From Sphingomonadales bacterium UBA7473 (GTDB lineage Bacteria > Pseudomonadota > Alphaproteobacteria > Sphingomonadales > Sphingomonadaceae): 9,992 bases of DNA. The DNA is taken from the NCBI GenBank assembly GCA_002478575.1, contig DLOX01000049.1:1-9992 (forward strand), read 5' to 3'. A model generated the notes under the pieces. That model was given only the letters and a program-made list of their open reading frames with translations, was not told the origin of the DNA and ran no database searches. Of this stretch, positions 1 through 6,426 are shown one piece after another. The translations under genes were made by a program, and so were the position numbers. How positions within the stretch are numbered: position 1 is the first letter of the stretch; every line of letters starts with the position of its first letter.

Positions 1-96
1 CGAATCGAGTTGGGCGAAATTAACACGAGTATTTATCAGGTTTATAATATCACACACACCCTCGAGGTGCCAATTAATGAAGTATTTGATTTTTAA
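1..96 (+). CDS. C-terminal end of an XRE-family helix-turn-helix regulator (partial)
   Basis: The window opens inside a reading frame that starts at base 1 and stops at TAA 94-96, giving 31 residues that begin RIELGEINTSIYQVYNI and end PINEVFDF. This pattern (R-x-E-x-G, a short loop, a helix, then a V-P-x-x-x-x-F end) is typical of the last third of an HTH_3/Cro-C1 DNA-binding domain, where the recognition helix is followed by the final helix and a terminal [LI]F. The protein would be a small transcriptional regulator. Its first part lies off the left edge. It is on the same strand as the lipoprotein gene that follows 81 bases later, but nothing shows that it controls that gene. The call rests on family memory and a short tail. 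Confidence 0.6.
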   Translation, partial: RIELGEINTSIYQVYNITHTLEVPINEVFDF

Positions 97-177
97 AATA
101 ATGGAGTCCAGAGACCATTCAAACGGGGCGAGCACTGAAAAGCCAAACGAGTAAGTAAACTTTTACCCCCAAAAACA

Positions 178-576
178 ATGAAAAAAATTTCTACAACGAC
201 AGTATGTTTATTACTAGCATCTGTTATGTTATTCTCCTCTTGCAGCACTATTATACAGGGCTCAAGACAACAAGTCACAATCCAATCATTGACCAAGGAC
301 TCTAAAATTTATGTTGATGGTGATGACAAAGGGAAGGATAACGCGTCGGTGCGATTAAAAAGAAACCGAAATCATGCTATTGCTATCAAAAAAGAGGGCT
401 ACGAAACTAAAATCATTAATATTGAAAAACATACGCAAGCGGGGTATGTTGTAGCGGATGTTCTTTTAGCTTTAACAGGTTATGGTTTAGCATGGATCAT
501 TGTTGATGCAGCTACAGGTTCTTGGAATAAATTTGACCAAGATGCTATTTCGGTTGAATTAGAAAAATCGAAATAA
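178..576 (+). CDS. Small PEGA-like lipoprotein
   Basis: This 132-residue protein starts MKKISTTTVCLLLASVMLFSS, a basic N-terminus and hydrophobic stretch ending in a lipobox-type cysteine at residue 22 (LFSSC). It is therefore probably acylated and membrane-anchored. Residues about 32-75 (VTIQSLTKDSKIYVDG, then a lysine-rich turn and a GYETKIINI strand) resemble a PEGA-type beta domain: a small surface-exposed fold with a V-D-G turn followed by G-Y-x-x-x. Residues about 88-113 (AGYVVADVLLALTGYGLAWIIVDAATG) form a hydrophobic, glycine-rich segment that could be a second membrane contact. It is recognisable as a common Bacteroidota lipoprotein type; the function is unknown. No Shine-Dalgarno precedes the ATG (the upstream bases are A-rich), as is usual for that phylum. 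A strong terminator follows, so it is probably transcribed alone. Confidence 0.75.
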   Translation: MKKISTTTVCLLLASVMLFSSCSTIIQGSRQQVTIQSLTKDSKIYVDGDDKGKDNASVRLKRNRNHAIAIKKEGYETKIINIEKHTQAGYVVADVLLALTGYGLAWIIVDAATGSWNKFDQDAISVELEKSK

Positions 577-595
577 TTACCATTAAGTAAAAATC

Positions 596-632
596 AAGGG
601 GGTAGAAGCAATCTAGCCCCTTATTTTATTTT
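596..632 (+). terminator. Rho-independent terminator after the lipoprotein gene
   Basis: AAGGGG (596-601) pairs with CCCCTT (617-622) and TAGA (603-606) with TCTA (612-615), separated by one G-G mismatch (602/616) and a five-base loop. A T-rich run (TTATTTTATTTTA) follows directly. The hairpin lies 20 bases after the lipoprotein stop and before the next gene on the same strand, so it should separate the two transcripts. Confidence 0.8.
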
Positions 633-651
633 ACCGCAATCAAAATAACTC

Positions 652-1311
652 ATGAAAAGAAAATTACTATTTGTCATTTTGTTAGGCTGCTCAATAATTA
701 TGAATGGCCAAAATCAAACTTCAATAATTAAAGACAAACGCTTTGGGGTATTCGCAGGTATAGGTTTAACAAATGTCTTTGAATTTAACAAGGTAAACCG
801 ATGGCCAAAATATTACACCATGCCATTTACGATCGAAAGTAAACCATCTGTTGATGTTGGTTTAAGTTATACGCTCCCAATAATTGATAATTTAATCGCT
901 TTTAAATCAGAATTTGGGATTTTAGCTTGCAGATACGATCAAAATACGACTGTACAAGGCAGCACATTAGTATATATTAATCATTTTGAATCACTAAGTC
1001 TAAAAGGTTTAGGTGAATTTAGGATGCCTTTGGTTCGCGATACTGATATGCTCCTTTTCGGGATGGGACCTTCGGTAAATTTCACGTCGTCTACATCAAA
1101 AACAGAACAGAATTACGCATCTAGAAATATTGGAAATTCTGAATATTCGAACAAATTCTTTTTAGGAGCAAAAGCGTATGTTGGACTAGCCAGGTATAAT
1201 TCAGTAATTAAATTCGATTATAATTGGGTCAAAATGAGTTCATCAAATCGCGACATTCCTTTCGCGCCTTTTTACACATTAGGGATTACTTACGAACATA
1301 AAATTTTCTGA
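652..1311 (+). CDS. Outer-membrane beta-barrel (porin family) protein
   Basis: This 219-residue protein has a signal peptide (MKRKLLFVILLGCSIIMNGQ, cleavage probably after NGQ). The rest is made of alternating amphipathic strands with G-x-G and aromatic ends, such as FGVFAGIGLTNVF, SVDVGLSYTLPI, SLKGLGEFRMPL, MLLFGMGPSVNF, FFLGAKAYVGL and FYTLGITYEHKIF. The final residue is phenylalanine, the usual C-terminal signal for outer-membrane barrel insertion. Length and strand count fit a small 8-stranded barrel of the outer-membrane beta-barrel/PorT-like group common in Bacteroidota. The specific role is unknown. The gene has no Shine-Dalgarno. It is preceded by the terminator of the lipoprotein gene and converges with the minus-strand gene that ends at 1415. 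The 103 bases between them hold only AT-rich sequence with no clear hairpin. Confidence 0.75.
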   Translation: MKRKLLFVILLGCSIIMNGQNQTSIIKDKRFGVFAGIGLTNVFEFNKVNRWPKYYTMPFTIESKPSVDVGLSYTLPIIDNLIAFKSEFGILACRYDQNTTVQGSTLVYINHFESLSLKGLGEFRMPLVRDTDMLLFGMGPSVNFTSSTSKTEQNYASRNIGNSEYSNKFFLGAKAYVGLARYNSVIKFDYNWVKMSSSNRDIPFAPFYTLGITYEHKIF

Positions 1312-1414
1312 TATTATTGTGTGAAAATTGAAAGCTATTTATTGGAATGATAAACGTTAAATCATATATATTAATTGCCATTTAAATAAATTACTTGGGA
1401 GTTTAGTCAGGTAG

Positions 1415-1633
1415 TTAATTATTAGAAATTACAATTTTTTCGATATCCGCATTTTCAATTTTAATGGTGTTTTCAATTATTAATATTGAACAATTTAGAA
1501 CAATTTTATTTTTTAATATTGTGCCATTTTTTAAGTGCAAATCAACAATATGAAACCCCATTCCATTTTCACTAGAATATTTTAGTTGCTGTATATATTT
1601 ATCCTCTAACTTAACTTTTTGCTTATTACACAT
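1415..1633 (-). CDS. Small GMGF-module protein (unknown function)
   Basis: This 72-residue soluble protein has no signal peptide or membrane segment. Residues about 17-55 (YSSENGMGFHIVDLHL, then KNKIVLNCSILI) align with residues about 15-49 of the product of the gene just upstream (LRETGMGFQFIEAEL, then KFLVLNSQMIL). Both share G-M-G-F, an acidic/hydrophobic strand, a basic turn and V-L-N. It ends IENADIEKIVISNN. From memory, small bacterial proteins with a G-M-G-[YF]-x-x-[VI]-[DE] motif and a V-L-N strand are widespread and uncharacterised. Its ATG (1633-1631) overlaps the stop of the upstream gene as TAATG, so translation is probably coupled and the two products probably work together. If the upstream protein is a toxin, an immunity or antitoxin role is possible but untested. 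Confidence 0.6.
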   Translation of the reverse strand: MCNKQKVKLEDKYIQQLKYSSENGMGFHIVDLHLKNGTILKNKIVLNCSILIIENTIKIENADIEKIVISNN

Positions 1634-2292
1634 TAGTATTCAGTCTTTTTAAGTAACGAAAAGTCAGATGTACCATTAACAAAAAAAACTTCTTTTCCTC
1701 CGCCAATTTGATTATTTGCGGGCTCAACTATTCCACGCTGTAAGTAATCTCCTATTTTTGGTTTAAAATGGAATACAAATTTAATATCCTCATCATTAGG
1801 CAAGGCATATCTCTCAACTGGATTTAAATTGTTGTTCTTGCAGTTACTGTAATCTGAATAAGTTGTAGCAAAACTACCCGGTAATAACTTTTCCTTGTCC
1901 ATATCTACTCTTAAATCATTTTCGTAGGCCGATAATCGACTAAATATATCAATCCCATTTGCACTTTCTATTTTCTGATTTACCGCGCCAATTTCTTTTG
2001 AAGCAAAATGTTGCCTCAAATTAACATTAGATAGATTTTCGACTAGTTTAATGTTTTTAAGTTCAACTTCAGACGCTTTTGAAAGTGTAAATTTATAACC
2101 GTCATTAAAGACGGATTTTACTTCTCCTAAAATTTGACGTGAATCCTCAAGGATCATTTGAGAATTTAGAACAAGAAATTTTCTTTTTGAACCGAACATA
2201 CCTAATTCAGCCTCGATAAATTGAAAGCCCATCCCTGTTTCGCGTAATCTCAACAATTCTTGAATTTGAGTTGAACTAAGTTTACTAATCAT
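1633..2292 (-). CDS. GMGF-module protein with a possible polymorphic-toxin-like C-terminal domain
   Basis: This 219-residue protein has no signal peptide. The first ~50 residues are the GMGF...VLN module shared with the downstream 72-residue protein. A linker follows, then a C-terminal domain (about residues 100-219) with PGSFATTYSDYSN, NPVERYALPNDEDIK, QRGIVEPANNQIGGGKEVFF and VNGTS. The order [LP]PGSxATT, an R-x-A-L-P turn, a Q-x-G-x-V-x-P-A strand and a G-G-G-x-E-V-x-F-x-N-G-T motif resembles, from memory, C-terminal domains of polymorphic toxins and related ADP-ribosyltransferase-like proteins. I cannot verify this, nor see a certain catalytic residue. The gene starts 17 bases after the restriction-modification gene on the same strand, with no Shine-Dalgarno, so it probably belongs to that operon. 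It could be an accessory defence gene or an unrelated passenger. Confidence 0.55.
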   Translation of the reverse strand: MISKLSSTQIQELLRLRETGMGFQFIEAELGMFGSKRKFLVLNSQMILEDSRQILGEVKSVFNDGYKFTLSKASEVELKNIKLVENLSNVNLRQHFASKEIGAVNQKIESANGIDIFSRLSAYENDLRVDMDKEKLLPGSFATTYSDYSNCKNNNLNPVERYALPNDEDIKFVFHFKPKIGDYLQRGIVEPANNQIGGGKEVFFVNGTSDFSLLKKTEY

Positions 2293-2309
2293 TGTTAATT
2301 GGAGTTAAT

Positions 2310-5300
2310 TTATGAAATCTTAATTTTATCTATATCGTTCATTAATCTGTGCGTCTCTGTCAAGGCAACAATTATTTTTTGATAGTGTAAAATATCATCA
2401 AACTCTAATTTCATTTCTTTGCGGTCTTTGAGCCATTTTTGTGCTGGTTGGTAGCCACCTATAAAAAACTCCCACGCCACTTCGGGTACATTGCCAAAAT
2501 ATTGAGTATCGTTTATAAATACTTTTCCAACCTCCCCTAACCCTTCCAAGGGAGGGGAATGTACCACCCCGGCTTTCAGCCACCCCTCCTTGGGAGGGGA
2601 ATGTATAAATCTAGGTTTTGTAACTACGTTGTCTCCGTCAATAGGATATTGCGTAATGTACTTTTCAACTATTGGGCTTTCCAATAAATGTATTTGCCTG
2701 AGTTCTGCACCCAAAGCTACCAATTGCCAAAACGTATCTTTGTCTTTTGGATATGGCACTCTTGGAAAATCTATTTTTAAAAACTCCTTATATTTTTCTC
2801 GGTAGCTTGGCGAATGTAAAACAGCATAGATGTAATCGAGAATATCTATTGGGGCAAAATTCCCCTCCTCAGGAGGGGTGCCCTTCAGGGCGGGGTGGTC
2901 ATTCCCTTCCTCAGGAGGGGTGCCCTTCAGGGCGGGGTGGTTAATAAGCATTTCCATTACCCCTTTCATGTTCTTCATCACATCTATGACAGGAATATGA
3001 ATTATGGTTAAACCTAAACTTTCTAAATAGGAGTCTCTCGCAGCATCATATTCTTGTTTATCATCATGACTGCTGCCATCAATTTCTATTACTACATTGC
3101 AATTTGAACAATAAAAATCTACAATATAATTTCCAACTATTTTTTGTCTGTCAAAATCAAACCCCTTGAATTGTTTATTTTTTACTTGATTCCAAAATAG
3201 CACTTCCGATAAATTACCCGCTTGCCTCAATTCCTTCGCTCTTTCTTTGAGATTTGGATTGTAAGGTAAGGCCATGTAATTTCTGGTGTTTCTACCACCC
3301 CGGCTTTCAGCCACCCCTCCGGAGGAGGGGAATTTTTCAGCCACAAAGGAGGGGAATTTTTCAGCTACAAATGTTAAACCTAACCTTTCTGCTATTTGGT
3401 TTACTATTGCTGTATTTAGATTAGGTGTTCTATTCCCCTCCTTTGGAGGGGCAGGGGTGGTTTCTATGCTTAATTGTCCGTTGGTTTCGGGGTAGAGGTA
3501 GAGGGGGAAGCTCTTACCTCCGCCACGATAGAACAAATTAAAGTCTGATATTTGATCTTGGATGAAGACCAGATTCCAAGGCATCCCCCCTACAACTTGC
3601 CCCTGACGACCAACGATCAAGCCGAAGTTCTTTCCCCTCAAAAAATGCTGCATCGTGCCGAATATCGGCCTTGCAAATAAGCCGCCCGAGTTGCCGGTAT
3701 ACATAGTTGAGCGGCTATCAAAGGGGCGGTAGCTAATTGAACATATTTTATCTGGTGATCCAAATTTTTTTGCATCGTTTATGGCCCATGACAATTTCCA
3801 AGTAGTAGAGTCGTTTGGCCCCATCCCAAACCTTTGGCGGATCGACCCTTCATCGGACGTTGTAACAAATGAAAATTTGTCCACGGTCTCCGTTGAATCA
3901 AAGCTGATATTGATAGCGTCATTTGCAGACACGCAGCCTACTGAACTATTCACAAATAAGCCTGCGAGGTGAAAACCAGACTCAAATTGCGATTGCAGGG
4001 CGTTGTCCCGTGGCAACATAATAAGTTCAGGAAGTGTAGGACTTAGCTTTGACCACTCACCGCCAATTTCTTGAGAGAAAAGCAGTTCATTTTTTGTCGC
4101 CCTGCTACCCCAAAATTCTGAATGCAAAACTTCTGCCAACGGCGTTGCGCTACTTTTTTTCGCATCCCGATCGAAGGGAGAAGCATTTTTTTTCAAAGCG
4201 ATCAGAATGGAGACGCCCTGCTGGATATCGAAAACATTTTTATCTGTCGATCCATCAGGACTCACCTCTTTCTTCTTAGTATTTCCATGTAAATCAAGCA
4301 CATAGATCTTATCGAAGGTTTGCATCAAATGAAAACGCATGCCCCGAAAGGTTGGGTTGTCGAGATACCCGTGGTTTGTGATAAAACCCAACACGCCTTC
4401 GCCATTTTTATCGATCATATACTCCGCAAGGCGGATGAACTTTACGTAGTCGTCATGCAGCCAGTGTTTGCGTTCGCCAAAATGAACGCCATCCACATAT
4501 TTGTAGTCCTCAATCAGCTCGTTCATCCGATCATTCGTCATATTCTGGCTAATCCCAGAATAAGGCGGGTTCCCAATCACGCACATGATCGGCGTATCGC
4601 GCTTGATCGTGTTCGCGCCTTTCGCCTCTTCGCTCAGCCAGCGCGCAAAGGGCAGGGTCTGCTCCACCCTCTCGCCTTCTTCCAGACTGTTGGTGAGGTA
4701 AACCCCCAGACGCGGCGGGGTGGCGCTGGGTTTGTAACCCATATCCGTCAGCATCATATCCAGCTTCATATGGCACATGGCGTAACTGGCCATCAAAAGC
4801 TCAAACCCGTGCAGGCGGGGGATCAGGTCGCGCTCGACATAACTGGACCACATTCCTTCCGCCACGCCCTTCACTTGCGCTGAAATCTGCTTTATCGCTT
4901 CGGCCAGGAATGTGCCTGTGCCCGTTGCCGGATCAAGGATTTGAACGCGGTGAACCTCTTTCTTCTCAACAATCGGCTTGCCGGTTTTGGGATGGTTTTG
5001 CCCCGTATCCCAATCAATGCTGATCTTGCTGGTATCGGCCAGCCCCATCGGCAGGCCAAATTCGGTTTTCAGCACATCATCAACCGCGCGGACGATGAAG
5101 TTGACGACCGGTTCCGGCGTATACCAAACGCCCCGTGCCTTGCGCTTGGCCGGATTATATTCGGCAAGGAATGTCTCATAAAAATGCAGGAAAGGGTCGT
5201 TGCGGGCGGTCCATTTGCCGAAATCCTGCATCAAGGTCGGCACGTCGCAGGCGCGGAACACGGCGCACAAATCGTCAATCATCCGGCGCAATCGATCATC

Positions 5301-6092
5301 CAGATTGGGACCCGCAATATAGACGAACAGGTTGCGCAGGAACGGATTGGATTTGGGCAGCAGGTCCAGCGCTTCGGCCCGGTTAAAACTATCCATGCTG
5401 GTATCATGCAGCCGCGCCGCGAACAGGCCGTACGCAATGGTTTCGGCATAGACATCGGCGAAATCGGCCACAGTGATGTCATGGATCAGGCTCTTCTTAA
5501 AGCCTTCATATTGATCGGTCAGTTCAGTGGTTGTACCATTGCCGATATCCGCCGCCAAGGCATTGCCCATGATATCCTTGATGATCACGGCCTTGCCCGC
5601 CATCATTTCGGCCAGCTGCTTGGCGGTGTTGATGCTGATTGGGGTTTGGGATGCGAAATCCCGCAGCAGCATTTCCAGCCGGGGGAATTGATCTGGCCGC
5701 GCGGGGAGTGCGGGGATTAAGTCCGCAATGCTGACGAAGCCCGTCACTTCGCCTTTGCGGATGAACTCAAAATCTGTGCCGTTGGTGTAAATCAGATTGG
5801 GCAGACCCTTACTGTATCGATCCTTTTGCTCCTTCGAATAATCGCCAGTTTTGAAGCGGGCGATGTCTTTGAACAGGTCCTTCGCCTCGCACCAGCCAAT
5901 CGAAACACTCCCCCGATTAAACACAAAATCAGGCGCGCCGACATCGGTCAGGCGTCGGGGCTCATTGATCACGGTCAGCGTTTGATCAATCGAGCTGAAC
6001 AGCCGTTCGAGCGCTGGGCGATAGCTATGTTCAGTGGCTTGGCCGCTTGCCGCAAGCGCCCGAATGTCGTTCAGATAGGCGGAAATATCCAT
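2310..6092 (-). CDS. Single-chain restriction-modification enzyme, type ISP/IIG-like, with an inserted DUF559 nuclease
   Basis: This enzyme should cleave unmodified DNA and methylate adenine N6 at the same recognition site. Counting from ATG 6092 it has 1260 residues: a PD-ExK nuclease (D55 in GAPDF, E69-A-K71); a helical coupler; an adenine methylase with AdoMet motif DPATGTGTF (387-395) and catalytic NPPY (508-511); and a recognition region up to FYRGGGKSFPLYLYP (854-868). The tail has IDILDYIYAVLHSP, LLESP and FINDTQYF, followed by VAWEFFIGGYQPAQKWL. No helicase is present, so it is shorter than LlaGI-type enzymes. In-frame insertions break the tail: 880-887, a DUF559 cassette at about 908-1078, and about 1163-1190. 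The frame is open upstream to ATG 6152 (20 extra residues). I prefer 6092 because family members usually begin with an M-x-x-x-x-Y-L helix, but neither ATG has a convincing Shine-Dalgarno. Composition changes from G+C-rich to AT-rich near 3475-3560. Confidence 0.85.
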   Translation of the reverse strand: MDISAYLNDIRALAASGQATEHSYRPALERLFSSIDQTLTVINEPRRLTDVGAPDFVFNRGSVSIGWCEAKDLFKDIARFKTGDYSKEQKDRYSKGLPNLIYTNGTDFEFIRKGEVTGFVSIADLIPALPARPDQFPRLEMLLRDFASQTPISINTAKQLAEMMAGKAVIIKDIMGNALAADIGNGTTTELTDQYEGFKKSLIHDITVADFADVYAETIAYGLFAARLHDTSMDSFNRAEALDLLPKSNPFLRNLFVYIAGPNLDDRLRRMIDDLCAVFRACDVPTLMQDFGKWTARNDPFLHFYETFLAEYNPAKRKARGVWYTPEPVVNFIVRAVDDVLKTEFGLPMGLADTSKISIDWDTGQNHPKTGKPIVEKKEVHRVQILDPATGTGTFLAEAIKQISAQVKGVAEGMWSSYVERDLIPRLHGFELLMASYAMCHMKLDMMLTDMGYKPSATPPRLGVYLTNSLEEGERVEQTLPFARWLSEEAKGANTIKRDTPIMCVIGNPPYSGISQNMTNDRMNELIEDYKYVDGVHFGERKHWLHDDYVKFIRLAEYMIDKNGEGVLGFITNHGYLDNPTFRGMRFHLMQTFDKIYVLDLHGNTKKKEVSPDGSTDKNVFDIQQGVSILIALKKNASPFDRDAKKSSATPLAEVLHSEFWGSRATKNELLFSQEIGGEWSKLSPTLPELIMLPRDNALQSQFESGFHLAGLFVNSSVGCVSANDAINISFDSTETVDKFSFVTTSDEGSIRQRFGMGPNDSTTWKLSWAINDAKKFGSPDKICSISYRPFDSRSTMYTGNSGGLFARPIFGTMQHFLRGKNFGLIVGRQGQVVGGMPWNLVFIQDQISDFNLFYRGGGKSFPLYLYPETNGQLSIETTPAPPKEGNRTPNLNTAIVNQIAERLGLTFVAEKFPSFVAEKFPSSGGVAESRGGRNTRNYMALPYNPNLKERAKELRQAGNLSEVLFWNQVKNKQFKGFDFDRQKIVGNYIVDFYCSNCNVVIEIDGSSHDDKQEYDAARDSYLESLGLTIIHIPVIDVMKNMKGVMEMLINHPALKGTPPEEGNDHPALKGTPPEEGNFAPIDILDYIYAVLHSPSYREKYKEFLKIDFPRVPYPKDKDTFWQLVALGAELRQIHLLESPIVEKYITQYPIDGDNVVTKPRFIHSPPKEGWLKAGVVHSPPLEGLGEVGKVFINDTQYFGNVPEVAWEFFIGGYQPAQKWLKDRKEMKLEFDDILHYQKIIVALTETHRLMNDIDKIKIS
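2531..2602. repeat. Pair of palindromic repeats inside the tail of the restriction-modification gene
   Basis: The copy at 2563-2602 is almost identical to that at 3294-3333 (ACCACCCC, GGCTTTCAGCC, a CCCCTCC/GGGAGGGG hairpin, then AAT). Next to it, 2531-2560 holds a variant with CCTCCCCTAACCC and CCAAGGGAGGGGAAT. In the enzyme frame they encode IHSPPKEGWLKAGVV and HSPPLEGLGEVG (about residues 1163-1190), placed between KPRF and VFINDTQYF without breaking the frame. Confidence 0.8.
2859..2941. repeat. Two tandem copies of a 41-base palindromic repeat
   Basis: Copies lie at 2859-2899 and 2901-2941, with a period of 42 bases, and differ at one base (C/T at the seventh position). Each begins ATTCCC and holds a CTCC-TCA-GGAG hairpin core, then TGCCCTTCAGGGC, itself a GCCCTTCAGGGC palindrome, and GGGGTGGT. 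On the minus strand they encode HPALKGTPPEEGN twice (residues 1052-1078). Because the period is a multiple of three, the duplication keeps the frame. Confidence 0.9.
3294..3333. repeat. Inverted copy of the palindromic repeat at the other edge of the DUF559 cassette
   Basis: This is a 40-base unit beginning ACCACCCC and ending GGGGAAT, the reverse complement of the 2859-2899 type, with GGCTTTCAGCC in place of GCCCTTCAGGGC. CCCCTCC (3314-3320) and GGAGGGG (3324-3330) form a 7-base-pair hairpin. It is nearly identical to the copy at 2563-2602, differing only in the hairpin loop. Confidence 0.85.
3324..3371. repeat. 24-base tandem duplication (FVAEKFPS twice)
   Basis: Two 24-base units at 3324-3347 and 3348-3371 (GGAGGGGAATTTTTCAGC, then C or T, then ACAAA) differ at one base. 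On the minus strand they encode FVAEKFPS twice (residues 908-923). They span the junction between the host gene (FVAEK) and the repeat (FPS), so the duplication occurred at or after insertion. Confidence 0.85.
3432..3461. repeat. Shortened copy of the palindromic repeat
   Basis: CCCCTCC (3435-3441) and GGAGGGG (3445-3451) form a perfect 7-base-pair hairpin around TTT, followed by CAGGGGTGGT. It has the orientation of the 2859 copies but lacks the central GCCCTTCAGGGC part. Read in the enzyme frame it gives PAPPKEGN (880-887), between SIETT and RTPNLN. Confidence 0.75.
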
Positions 6093-6202
6093 TCCCGCTT
6101 CTTGGCCGTAGCGCAGGGCGCAATCAAGCCCAGCCCGTGAAAATGGGGGCATGAAAGCAGGTAGCCAAGGATTTCCTCACCCCGAATCCTTGACATATTA
6201 CC

Positions 6203-6231
6203 AAATTAGCGATAACGAGCGTTAATGTCAA
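6203..6231 (-). promoter_or_regulatory. Sigma70-type promoter of the restriction-modification gene with an embedded palindrome
   Basis: On the minus strand, TTGACA (6231-6226), a 17-base spacer and TAATTT (6208-6203) form a near-consensus promoter. Transcription would begin near 6195, before both candidate start codons. The spacer holds TAACG-AG-CGTTA (6213-6224), a symmetric 12-base site typical of a dimeric repressor's operator. A second TTGACA lies on the plus strand at 6190-6195, so TTGACAT and ATGTCAA form an outer inverted repeat around the promoter. A plus-strand promoter facing the other way is possible, but its -10 would be poor. Confidence 0.65.
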
Positions 6232-6406
6232 GTCTGTTTATGGAGTGTTCTGAATTTTCTTACTCCCACCGCTCACGGAACACCCTTCCCCACCCCGATC
6301 AGAAAGCCTCAAGCTTCTTAGTTTCCCTTATGGAGCGTGGCCTTTGTGGCTTTCGTCGATTTTTTACAATGAAATGCACAAATTTTGGGCAGATTGTGAC
6401 ACTCTC

Positions 6407-6426
6407 TCCCCCTCAGGCTAGGGGAT
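6407..6426 (+). promoter_or_regulatory. Putative operator (C5-N8-G4 palindrome) upstream of the SH3-protein operon
   Basis: The site TCCCCCTCAGGCTAGGGGAT is an imperfect palindrome whose end lies 58 bases before the TTG start at 6485. A close counterpart (C5-N8-G5 followed by AT) lies 56 bases before the start of the minus-strand operon at 9029. The same geometry at both operons points to a shared regulator; its identity is unknown. Confidence 0.45.

Larger units (their letters stand above)
2859..3333 (-). mobile_element. DUF559 nuclease cassette bounded by inverted palindromic repeats, inserted in frame
   Basis: Read on the minus strand, an in-frame ATG at 3275 begins MALPYNPNLKERAKELRQ. 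A full DUF559 domain follows: LSEVLFW, GFDFDRQKIVGNYIVDFYC, VVIEIDGSSH, YDAARDSYLESLGLTIIHI and a closing V-x-x-N-x-x-x-V helix. The acidic residues of VDF and EIDG are the presumed Vsr-like catalytic positions. The domain is about the size of stand-alone DUF559 proteins. Its right edge (2859-2941) carries two copies of a 41-base palindromic unit. Its left edge (3294-3333) carries the reverse complement of the same unit, with a variable middle. This gives a nuclease gene between terminal inverted repeats. The host protein resumes cleanly on both sides (LGLTFVAEK before, FAPIDILDYIYAVLHSP after). That the cassette moves as a unit is inferred. Confidence 0.55.

Noticed and set aside
2531..3461. 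CRISPR-like array from the short repeats
   Set aside because: The repeats are palindromic, unevenly spaced, in both orientations and inside a coding frame; there are no regular unique spacers.
2310..3461. The restriction-modification gene as a pseudogene broken by repeats
   Set aside because: The frame is open throughout and conserved blocks resume after each insertion, so it may still be functional.
4320..5720. Long plus-strand open frames (187 and 259 codons) opposite the restriction-modification gene
   Set aside because: They are antisense to conserved nuclease and methylase motifs, rich in odd histidine/arginine runs, and have no recognisable domain; they are by-products of G+C-rich codon use.
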